Program-made: the position numbers and the translations under genes
Shown: positions 12,266 through 21,646 of the stretch, piece after piece
How the letters are laid out: every line of letters starts with the position of its first letter
How positions within the stretch are numbered: position 1 is the first letter of the stretch
Assembly (NCBI GenBank): GCA_021399435.1
Contig: JAJTUP010000023.1
Location: forward strand, 496,001 to 560,000
From: Diaporthe sp. PMI_573
Lineage: Eukaryota; Ascomycota; Sordariomycetes; Diaporthales; Diaporthaceae
Direction of reading: 5' to 3'
DNA: 64,000 nt
Notes under the pieces: model-generated
Told to the model about the DNA's origin: nothing
What the model saw: the letters and a program-made list of their open reading frames with translations, nothing else
The model's database searches: none

Positions 12266-12760
12266 GTTTGGCGACGCGACAGGTTTTCGTGGGGTCAGGG
12301 GACAGAATCACAAAGAAAGTCAAAGAGGGCTGTAAGATCAGTAGATAGTTGTCCAAGGGCGTGGGCGTCGTCGCTCGTTGATAGCGGCGATGGTGATGGT
12401 GGCGATGATGTGGTTGGAAGTGGACGGCGACGAAGGCGGTTGGGAATCGGGGGAAAGCGGTGGGAGGCGAGGGAGGCAGGGAGGGACGGGTGCGGGCATT
12501 AAAAGGTGCATTTGTTATATTTCGACTGCCGTGCACGGCGCTAGTGGGGACGTGGCTTGGGACGGGCTGGCTTACCTAAGTCACACCCGTTTGGGCTCTA
12601 AGCCGGCTAGGTGCATCAAGCCTGACATCATCTGATTGCGGGATACATCGCTCGCGTCTTCTTGTCTGGACAAAGTACAAAGTCAGGACGGCCAGGTAGC
12701 CCTTCCGTGTCCATCTCTCTCTTTCACATTTGGGATTGTCTCCCAGAACAGATATGACGA
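12266..12760. promoter_or_regulatory. Divergent promoter region between thp3 and vps36
   Basis: The 495 bases separate two start codons pointing away from each other, so both promoters must lie here. A purine-rich GATG/GGCGAT tract runs at about 12385-12490 and a TCTCTCTTTC pyrimidine tract at about 12714-12725, just before the vps36 start. No specific transcription-factor site is claimed. Confidence 0.6.
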
Positions 12761-14911
12761 ATGTTTTTAAAGCAGCTAGACCTCACAACAGCCCTCCGGC
12801 CAGCCTATCTCCCAGACGAAGTTCTTCTCTTTGTCCAAGATAACGTGGGGTTGTACGAGGGGTTAGTTGACGCATCCATCCGCCATCCATCATTGGCTCT
12901 TGCGCCGTCCCTCATTCCGCCTGCCCACCCGGTTCCGTCTCCTCGATGCTGCTGCTGTCTTTGATTGCCGTCGAGTGATGAGATGTAGAGGCTAACCGTC
13001 GCACCTCGCCGCAGGAAGTACAAGCTACAGAACCACCAGAATGGACAGGTCTACTTGACGTCGCATCGCATCTGCTATGTAGATAAGACTGACCCCCGGA
13101 AGAACTCGGTCGCCCTGGACCTCAAGGACGTCGAGCGATATGAATACTACGTAAGAAAAAGCACACATGCCGTGATGGGAACTCGCAGGTCACGTTGCTG
13201 AGAACAAGTGCTACAGGCGGGCTTCCTCAAGTCTTCGGCCAAGGTCACCTTGATCCCAAAGCCCACAAAGCGCTCCTCGTTGCAGTCCAGATCCCCGGCG
13301 GCAGGAACTGGCTCCCCGAGGGACAACAACTCCTCTCCTGTCCCGCGGTCAGACAGCCCTCTGAGGCCAGCACCCGTGGACCCGTCCCCTGCGAGCTCGG
13401 CGACATGGGTGTGCACCATCTGCAGTTTCTCGAATCCGGTACCTTCCAACTTCGATCCGGCAACGGCCAGCGCCCTGACTCCCCTCCCGCCGTGCCTGGC
13501 ATGTGGGATCAAGCCAGCCTTGACCCATGTGCTGAAGGCCGCTATAAATAATGCGACGAGCAGGCAGTCAGTGGTGTCGCCCCTGCCGCTACGCCCTCGA
13601 GGCATGTCAGCAGGAAATGGGCTGGTCGCAGGGAATGAGTCGCCGGCGGCGCGCAACAGCCCTCCAAGGACATCTGATCCGGACGCCTCATTTCAGTGCC
13701 CTCGCTGCACCTTCCTGAATCATCCGTCTTTGTTGTCCTGCGAGATGTGCGGCGGACCGCTGATCTCGCACGATGTCCCGACGCAGCTGAGCCAGCCGGC
13801 TCAGCCCTCACAGGCCCAGGATAGGACGGACTCCCCAGGCCCGGTTCTCAGCTACGGCGCACTGCCAGGTATGGAGAATACTGAGAGCATCAAGATCTCT
13901 TTCCGGGCTGGCGGCGACAAGATTCTGTATGAAAGGCTCAAAGGCGCCATCACACAGCGCAAATGGCTCCTACAGGGTGCGCCTCGTGTCCCCAACCAGA
14001 ACCCGCTCGCCGTGGACGGGAACTCTGGGGACGGGTCGACACGCGAGCAAGTTAGGAAGAAGACGGTAGGCATTGCAGGGCTCGAGCAGCGCGGGCTCGA
14101 CATGCGAAAGAACAATGAGCTTGTCATCGGCACTGCTTTTGAGGACCTGGAGGCCCTGATGGCATCTGCCAAGGAGATCGTCGCCCTAGCCGAGAGCTTC
14201 TCCAAACAGGGCAACGGGGGCCCTGGCTCGTCCGAGGCGAACGCGCTGCTGGCCGAGTCGGCAAGCCAGCTGGGGTTGGTGACGACCAAGGATATCGTCG
14301 GCGGCGGGAGCAGCAGCGAGTCGCTGTATCTGTCTGAGCTGGCGCGAAACCTCGCGGAATTTCTCACTGACGATGCGAGGGGCGTGCTGAGGAAGGCAGG
14401 GGGCATCATCAGCCTGGTCGACCTCTGGGCCGCGTTCAACCGGGCCCGGGGTGGGGTGGAGCTGGTCAGCCCCATGGACTTTGAGAAGGCGGCGCGGCTG
14501 TGGGAGAAGCTGAAGCTCCCCGTGCGGCTGCGGACCTTCAAGAGCGGCGTCATGGTGGTGCAGAGCATGGACAGGACGGACGAGATGACCATCAAGACCC
14601 TGCTCGCGTGGATGCAGGGCCTGCACGGCATCCCGCCCGAGAGAGAGGTCCCCTGGAACTGGCAGGAGTTTGGCCGGGGCGTCACGGCGCGGGACGCGGC
14701 GGACAGGTTTGGGTGGAGCATTGGCGTCGCCGAGGAAGAGCTGGAGATGGCTGAGGAGCGCGGTGTGCTCTGCCGCGAGGAGGGCATTGAAGGGCTCAAG
14801 TTCTGGGAGAACTTCATCGACACTGGGGAGGGCCGCCTGCGCAAGCGCACGGAGGCGCAGGAGGCCGAGGCAAAGATCTACAAGGCGTTGAGGGAGAGCG
14901 GGTTCATGTGA
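12761..14911 (+). CDS. vps36: ESCRT-II subunit Vps36 (GLUE domain with two NZF fingers)
   Basis: Exons 12761-12861, 13015-13150 and 13217-14911 give 643 aa. The N-terminus (LLFVQDNVGLYEG, then LTSHRICYVD) is the first part of the PH-like GLUE domain. It is interrupted by two Npl4-type zinc fingers, about residues 143-176 (CTIC, then CLAC) and 238-260 (CPRC, then CEMC), as in yeast Vps36. GLUE resumes at about 300-330 (IKISFRAGGDKILYERLK). The rest is the EAP30/winged-helix core (SELARNLAEFL, SPMDFEKAARLWEKL). Family role: ESCRT-II, with Vps22 and Vps25, sorts ubiquitinated cargo into endosomal vesicles; GLUE binds phosphoinositide and NZF fingers bind ESCRT-I or ubiquitin. The exon 1 donor (gttagt) is weaker than usual, but the junction restores the family sequence. 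Confidence 0.93.
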
Positions 14912-15260
14912 CTCGCATAGATAAAATAACAAGATCGACCGAATAGGTTGTCCAGAGATCGCAAACCTGCAGGCGCCCTTACCGAGGGCCCCTGATGCAT
15001 TCCATGTCTATCGTCATCTAATCTATCGTCTAGTGGTCTATTTTTGCACAGATCATGTAGATGAGAAGATCATCTGTCCATGGGTATCGAAAGAAACGCA
15101 ATCGGAAAGCAAAAAGAGTCCATACCGGAACGCCATGCCGGAAGCCATGCGCCTATAGTGCAAGTATGAAGAAACATCACGCGCACCATCAACAATCCTC
15201 CAACAGTAGACTGTCTAGTCTGTATCTACACACTCTCTCGAGTGCCCAAAGGAAGACGCC
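14912..15260. other. Convergent 3' region of vps36 and the carrier-like gene
   Basis: This 349-base stretch is A/T-richer than its flanks and starts with GATAAAATAA shortly after the vps36 stop, a plausible 3' processing region. I see nothing else in it. Confidence 0.5.
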
Positions 15261-16302
15261 CTAGAGCTTCTCCATGAGGCTACGGCGGACCTTGGAGTTG
15301 ACGACGCCCCCAATGCCGTAGGCGGGAATGATACGGCACAGCCTGGCGACGACGCTGATGCCCCAGTTCTTGTAGACCTGGGCCCAGCGCTCGCCGGGGG
15401 TGGGCAGGCCGGACCTCTCGCACCGGGGCCGGTTGTACAGGTCCAGCCCCAGCAGGTGCACGGGGGTGGAGAAGATCTGCACAAAGGCCGGCGCCGCGAA
15501 CTGCACGACGGTCTGGCCGCTGACCTGCCTGGACAGGGACTCGCCGAGCGCGGCGTGCACCCCCGGCCCGAGCATCATGGGCAGGTTAAAGCTGGCGAAG
15601 ATGGTCAGGCAGTCGCGCATGGTGAACAGCGCGTACGAGGTGGCCGGCACGGCGCGGGCCACCGCGCCCACGGGGCCGAACATGCGCGCGTACACCTGGT
15701 CCTTGTACACGCCCAGGCCGATGTTGGCGGCGGACGAGAGGGCGAACTTGGCCGTGCCCGAGGTGACGAGGGTGGCGGGCCTGTTCTGCGCCGTCGAGTA
15801 GGCCGTGTCGACCGTGTTGGCGCTCAGGTAGGTGCCGCCGTAGGCCATGAAGATGAGCGCGACCGGCTTCGAGAGGAGCGTGGCGTGCGGCCGGAGGATG
15901 AGCTGCCGCAGCGAGCCCCTGACAGATTCGAGGAGCGTGGCGCGGCCTGACGCGTTCTCCATGATGGACCTGCGAGGAGTGGGAAGGGACTCGTCAGTGG
16001 CTTGGTCCGGGGAGTGGTAAGAGATCCTGGGGGGGTCCGGGGAGTTTCGGGGGAGTGGAGTCCGTAACTTACCGGTCGATGATGGAGATCAGGGGCGCAA
16101 CGAGACCCGCGGCGCAGGACGCGCTCGCAATGTCTGCTGCCCACCTAAGTGCGAGGTTTTTCGTGTTCCTCTTGTTCTCGACCGTGGATGCCACGTCTTT
16201 CCTCTCGAGCTGAGGCTTCTCCTTCGTGAGCGAGATCTGCCGTGGCTCAAGCCTCATCTGGCCGGCCGGTTCGCCCGGCTTGCCGTTGTCTCGGTCGGCC
16301 AT
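15261..16302 (-). CDS. Degenerate mitochondrial-carrier-like membrane protein
   Basis: Two exons, 16302-16073 and 15969-15261, give 312 aa; the junction restores IIDRSIMENA. The first 60 residues are polar and charged. After that come hydrophobic stretches with carrier-like helix starts of proline plus acidic or basic residues (APLISIIDRSI, TPVHLLGLDLYNRP) and small-residue-rich helices (AYGGTYLSANTVDTAY, SSAANIGLGVYKDQ). These look like eroded versions of the SLC25 P-x-D/E-x-x-K/R signature. I recall similar conserved, uncharacterised fungal proteins classed as mitochondrial or as sequence orphans, but cannot verify this here. Probable location is the inner mitochondrial membrane; the substrate is unknown. 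It is convergent with vps36. Confidence 0.75.
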
Positions 16303-17375
16303 GGTGAGTCGACCTGGGGTTCAGAAATGGGAGAAGTTCCGTTCCCAAGCGTCTCCTGCAACAGATTCGAGCTGAAGGGTGACGACCCCAAGCATCCAAA
16401 GGCACGGCAAGAGGAGAAAAAGAGTGGGTTTTCTCCAAGGGGACGAGGGAAAAGCAAAAGAAGGACGGCTTGGGTTCACTTGACGTGCTCTGTCTTCTCG
16501 TCCATGCTGCGCGAGGTTCCTCTGGAATCAGGAGGGGATTTGGCAAACGAATTATACAAAAGCAGACGGCAAGGAAGAAGGCCGAGGGTAGCCAGCTCTG
16601 CAGGGTGAATGACTAGTTTCCGGGAGGGAGTGAGCACAGAGAAATATGGATGGCCTCATCGTCAGTCGGTCGACTTTTGCCCAACGCCTGTGAAATTTCG
16701 AATACCCTGGGTTGGTGACACTGCGGGCGACCGAGATCGGCGATAGGCCCCGTAAGTCCCGGTGCTCCTTGGCCCTGAGAACGCGGGCGGCCCACTGCGG
16801 TCTGGAGAGAGATCTTCAGGGTGCAGGCCAGTCTTTCCCAGTCAGCTCGTTTTGCTGGTCGGCCATTCGTTGGTGTGCGCCCTCTTGCATGCTCACTCAT
16901 TCCGCAATTGAGACGATGATCAATTGAAGGCCGCTTCTAACCCGTGGGGGATTACTTGGGGATTTCTTGGGGTTTACTTAATGCATTGACTTCAGCCTTG
17001 CTACTTACTCAACTGCTAAATAAGCTCTGGCTCGCACTTCTCAAGCCAAGCTCTGCGCAGACACATTGTCCGTGTTGCGCAACGGTTGGACGTCTGTCAA
17101 TGACATGTCATTTATGACCGTGAACGTGACGTGGATGCCATACCGGTATGAGTCAACAGTCTTAGTAGTCGGAAGCACGCAATCCCTGTTGTCACGAGGC
17201 ATCACATCGCAAGCGAGCATACTGTGTAGGCTCAGGAAAAGGCAAACCCTAGACTCCATTCCCCCGTCCCCGACTAGTTGTACATGGTATCAAAAGACAC
17301 AAAACAAAGCGTGGTCTTATCTTCGGGACACCCCAAAGCGCCGCCGCCGCCGCCCCCTTTTCCTCCCTCCCCAGC
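16303..17375. other. Intergenic region upstream of the carrier-like gene
   Basis: This 1.07-kb stretch lies between the start of the carrier-like gene and the stop of the orphan gene, both on the minus strand. The part at 16303-16600 should hold the carrier-like gene's promoter and is purine-rich on the plus strand. No gene or RNA is recognised. Confidence 0.5.
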
Positions 17376-18171
17376 CTAAACAACACGTAGCAACTCCTCC
17401 GCCTTCGCCAGCACGCCGCTGGTCATCTCGTCCACCGCCTCCCAGTCGCCAGCCACAGCAGCAGCCCAGAGGGCCGGCAGCTGATCCTGCTTCTCCCCGG
17501 CCATGATGCCGCTGAGGGAGAAGTCCCACTCAAGGGGCAGGACGGGGCCGGGCACCCCCGCCGCACGGCTGGTGAGCTCCGGGAAGAGCGACGAGAGGTA
17601 GCCCCGAGGGCTACATGCCCGCTGTTTTTGTGGTATTCGCATCAGCAATTGTACTTGAAGACGAATCAAGGGCAGAGTATATTGATGTGCGTATCAGGGT
17701 AAGTGACTAGGTAAGTGACACGGCAAAAAGAGAGACCAAGCAGTCTCGCTTGATCTAGGCGCAAAAGGGGCATTTACAGGGTGTCAAGTAAACGGCACAT
17801 ACCTCGTCAAACTCCCCGAAGCTCTTGCCCGGGAAGGCAGCAAGGTCGACGGCCTTGCCGAGCGCGAACATGACGCCGATGGCGCCGACGAGCTCGCTGG
17901 CGCCGACGGACCTGGTGCCGCGCATCTCCTCGGCCTTGTCGGCGAGCGCGGTCTCTACCTTGGTCCAGCGCTTGCGGAACGCGCCGAACTTGCGGTTGTA
18001 CTCGCCCTTCGCGAGCACGGCGGCCTCGATCTCGGGGCCCAGGCTCTTGGCCTCCTCGCCTGTGACGCTGCTGCGGGCACCTGGGACGGGGGCGGCAGCG
18101 CTGGTGGTGGCGGCGGCGGCGGGGACGTTGTCCTTGGGGTCGCCGTTTGGTATCGGCCAGTTGACTGGCAT
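17376..18171 (-). CDS. Orphan protein, function unknown
   Basis: Two exons, 18171-17803 and 17621-17376, joined across a 181-base intron (gtatgt donor, acag acceptor), give 204 aa starting MPVNWPIPNG. I do not recognise the family. After an A/T/P-rich start (about 15-40), the protein is mostly helical and charged (EIEAAVLAKGEYNRKFGAFR, TKVETALADKAEEMRG). A hydrophobic Gly/Ala patch (GAIGVMFALGKAVDLAAF) follows, and the end is acidic and W-rich (QLPALWAAAVAGDWEAVDEM). Codon use is GC-biased like the neighbours, which supports coding. The ATG is the first three bases after a good acceptor (taacag), so an upstream intron at 18172-18274 probably lies in the 5' UTR; see the upstream segment to 18743. 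The exact exon 2 acceptor is inferred. Confidence 0.6.
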
Positions 18172-18274
18172 CTGTTAATCACCTGCTTCGGATCCCAATG
18201 TGATGTGTTCTGGAACATTTCCAAGACATGTTGGATGGGGAGCCGTAAGAGGAAAAGAGAAGAAGGGGACTTAC

Positions 18275-18743
18275 AGTCGTTGCGTTGAACGACGCGTGCA
18301 GGTGGGGCTGGCTCCATGATGTTTGGATTGCGGCCGACGTCGCGACCGAGTCGCAAGTGGAGGTGGGCGACGTTGAGGATTCCGAACGGGTACCGCCGCT
18401 CGTAGTTGGCGAGAGCAGGGAGGGCAGCCGTCGGAAGGTCAATGCGATCAGTGATCGCAGGAAGGAAGAGAGAAGATTGCGCAGGTCCAGCAAGATCACC
18501 AGGAGTGATGGGGTGATCAGAGGAGGCCGAGGGAGAGAATTGGAGAGAAAGAGAAAGATCTCCCAGAGTGATAGTGTGATCAATACTATCACTGCTCGCA
18601 GGAGAGGATGGGCGAGAAAGATCGCGAGATGGCTCCTCCTCCAGAGACTGCGCAGTCGTGTTGCGGTAGTCAATTGTCTCTATCAACAAAGAAGCTGGGG
18701 GAGAGCTGGGAGGGGACTGGGTGGGTGAAGAGGGAGACTCCAT
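18275..18743 (-). other. Candidate upstream exon or separate ORF, out of frame with the orphan gene
   Basis: From an ATG at 18743 (MESPSSPTQS) an open frame runs to a textbook donor (ACT|gtaagt at 18275/18274). It is S/P/D-rich with a partly repeated motif (ASSDSIDHTITLGDL and ASSDHPITPGDL), then a more ordered end (YPFGILNVAHLHLRLGRDVG). Splicing to the acceptor before 18171 would put it one frame off the downstream exon. Read through without splicing, it stays open to 17955 (262 aa). It could be 5' UTR, a separate small gene, or the head of a gene damaged by an indel. I cannot choose between these. Confidence 0.35.
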
Positions 18744-19198
18744 TTTGACAATGAATAGCTTCTTGGATCGAAGAAAAGAGGGGCACTTAAGGTAGTCGGC
18801 GACGCAGAAGAATCGAGAAGCGTGATTCGACGATGAGGTTCGCGATGTATTCCACGGCGGTGAGTTTTGCAGGCAGCTACCAACCCAGACGAGTGGGACC
18901 AAAGGCACCTCTGAACTTCATTCACTCCCAAGCTGTCACGCTGGCAGGCAGATTTGACCCTGGACATCAGATGAATCGCTCCGAGCCCTATGTATCTGAT
19001 GTTCAATATTTACATTGTATTGTTACACTATGGGATTTTTCTTGTATGCCATGGGAGTGTGATACACTGAAAGAGAAGACACTACCCCCAGCTGCAAATG
19101 TTTTAGTATTCATAGAGAAGACAGCAACTAATTAAGGCCTTTGTATGCTTTTTACTGGCGGTAGAGGATCACTTCATGACTTACCAAGGGCAAGCCGC
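18744..19198. other. Intergenic stretch between the orphan locus and irc3
   Basis: These 455 bases are A/T-richer than average, especially 18990-19135, and contain no supported gene. They should include the promoter of the orphan locus and the 3' UTR of irc3. Confidence 0.5.
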
Positions 19199-21314
19199 TC
19201 ACGCCGCGACAGGTCCAACCGTCACGCGCTCCCTCCGTTTCCTCTCCATCTCCTGTTCCTCCTGTGCCACTCTCCTCTCTTTCTTGCGCCGACTGGTCTG
19301 CAAGTCCGCGAACCGTCCCCTGGCGCCGTGCTTGAGTTTGGTGATCATGTCAGCAGCCTTCCCCTTCGTGATGTCGTCCGCCGTGAGCTTGTCACCCTCG
19401 GCCCGGAGCTTGTTCAGGAACTTGAGCTGCCCCTCGGTCGGCGGGCGCTGCCGCCACCGCTCCTTTCGGGATATCATGACGTGCAGGAAGTGCCTCTGCG
19501 CGTAGTTGTCGGCGCCGTGCACGGCATCGGTGAAAGTTGTTGCCTTGAGGATCTCGTGCGGCGGCGCGTATGGCGCCTTGGACATGCTGGCGGATAGGGC
19601 TCGGACTACGAATGACCTCCAGAACACAGGATCTGCGTCTTGGGGGTCATCCTTGACGATTCTAAGAAAAGTGCCGGAGTTGCTGGTCAGAACGTATTTG
19701 CCTGGTCCTACTTGCACCCAGGCGTACTGGCTTATGGCATGGATGTGCCTCTCGCCAGAGGTATCGGAGATCAGGTCGAACACGGAGTCGTAGTCTGTGA
19801 ATGTGATCTTCTGGGGGACGCCCGAAGATACGGTAGGGGGTGCACTCTCGTAAGCCTGACCCTGTCTGGTCTTTTCGGCCTCTTTCCGCTCTTTGGTGCT
19901 CTTCATATCATCGACTGTCGCGTTACTGACCAGCTCGCCGGGGTCCAGACCGAAGAGCGTCGGCACCGTTACGATTCCCGTCTCGAGACTTGCGACCATG
20001 TCCATGACGTGGCAGTTCTCCTTCCCCTTGTGCAATCTCATGCCTCTGCCTATCATCTGTACGAGCAGGTTGCGTGACCGTGTAGGACGAGCAAGAATCA
20101 CACAGTCGATGTTGGGAATATCCGTCCCTTCGGTGAAGACGCCGCAGTTCAAGAGCACCGGGAATTCACCTCGTTTGAAGGCATCCAGGATCTCGCCCCG
20201 CTTGACTTTGTGTGTGTCGCCCGTGACGAATTTAGCATCCAGTCCGTACTGCCTGAATTTCTGAGTGAGTCCAGCCACGTGAGCCAGATCCACGCAGAAC
20301 ACCAAGGTTGACTTCCGGTCGCTTGCTTTGGCAAGCCAGCTTCTGACAGTGACATCGTTGACTTGGTCGGTGTTGACGGCACTGGAGAGTTCGGATGTGA
20401 CAAAGTCCCCGCCTCCAGCTTGTTTCTTCACCTTTGAGATGTCGGCGGTGGACTTGACGGTGGTGAAGATGACGCCGGACAACCACTTCTCGTCTATCAT
20501 TTCGACATAGTCCTTGTGGTAGACTATCTCGTCGATCGCAGAACCAAGCCTCAGCCCATCGAATCGAGAGAATGTTGCGGACACGCCGACCAAGTTTGGT
20601 GAGTCCGTCCTCTTGGTGGCTAGCCCGAAGTGCTCGAGAATCTTCATGTAACCCGGGGCGACGATGTGATGAGCCTCATCAACAAGGACAAGCTTGAAGT
20701 TCTCAGGGTTGTATTTCTCAAGCCGTTCATCCCTCTGGAGACTCATCACACTGGCAATCGTGATGTCGGCTACACCACTGGCGTGAGATTTGGCCATGTC
20801 GATCTCGACAGTCTTGTCTGGGTAAGCGCTGACGCAGTGTCTAGCAGCTTGTTCCACGAGCTCGCGCCGATGAGCCAGAATTAGCGTTTGGGTAGCTCGT
20901 TCTGCAGGAGGCTCAATGTGTTGAATGAGTTGCGTGAAGATCACCTTATATCTAGTCAGTCAGGTACACCAAACATGGCAAGCGAGACGAATAATGAGCT
21001 CCGGAGAGGCAAGACTTGGATGGCGTTGGACAGCTATGAAACAGGGAGATACTTACAGTCTTGCCTCCTCCAGTGGCAAGAGATATCCCGACCCTCTTGT
21101 GCCCATTCTTGAGAGCAGACACGACTGACTGTATACATTCCAGCTGATAATCCCGAAGCTGCAATGGCTGAGTCGCATAGTTTCTCGAGCATCCGGGCAA
21201 GATTCTTGGGCCACGGAGGACAACCCGTGGGGCAGCGTGGATCACCCTCCGTGGGCCCGGTATTATGAATAGTGTTGTCGAAGCTCTGAGGCCCCTCAAC
21301 ACTGGTCGCAGCAT
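19199..21314 (-). CDS. irc3: Irc3-type mitochondrial superfamily 2 DNA helicase
   Basis: Two exons, 21314-21057 and 20944-19199, give 667 aa. The start was chosen at MLRPVLRGLR because the first 45 residues are Arg/Ala/Pro-rich with no acid, a good mitochondrial targeting signal; an in-frame ATG 33 codons upstream is less likely. Helicase motifs are clear: RDYQLECI (Q-like), ATGGGKT (Walker A, 80-86), DEAH (about 175-178), SATFSR (III), and QMIGRGMR (VI). The single intron sits exactly after the GKT of Walker A. In yeast, Irc3 helps maintain mitochondrial DNA by unwinding branched molecules. The C-terminal 200 residues are lineage-specific and end in a KR/E-rich helix. The gene diverges from rrn5 across 332 bases. 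Confidence 0.9.
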
Positions 21315-21646
21315 GATGTGCTCAGCCTTGCCGTTTAAGTGACGTTGAGGAAAAGCTGTAAGGCTGAAAGAGATGGGCTGCCAAGTGGACGCGGCGGCTA
21401 CATCATGCCCCACAAAGCTCAGGGGTACCCCTGATCCTGGAGCTTAGGGAAGCGCTAATGTTCCTGCCCCTGCACCTGGAGTCTAAGCTCTGTAAAACTT
21501 TCCCTCAACACCAACAGCAGCGATGGGTGTAAAAGAACCGTTTTACCCAAAAGACCTTTGGAGCAATTATCGAAATGTGCTTGGGCCGGCCATCTCTAGC
21601 GCGATCTTAGTCGCGCGCTGCTTGTTGATGGACTCGCAAGCACAAA
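21315..21646. promoter_or_regulatory. Divergent promoter region between irc3 and rrn5
   Basis: The 332 bases contain both promoters. An A/C-rich segment (about 21525-21570) precedes the rrn5 start. No defined binding motif is claimed. Confidence 0.55.
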
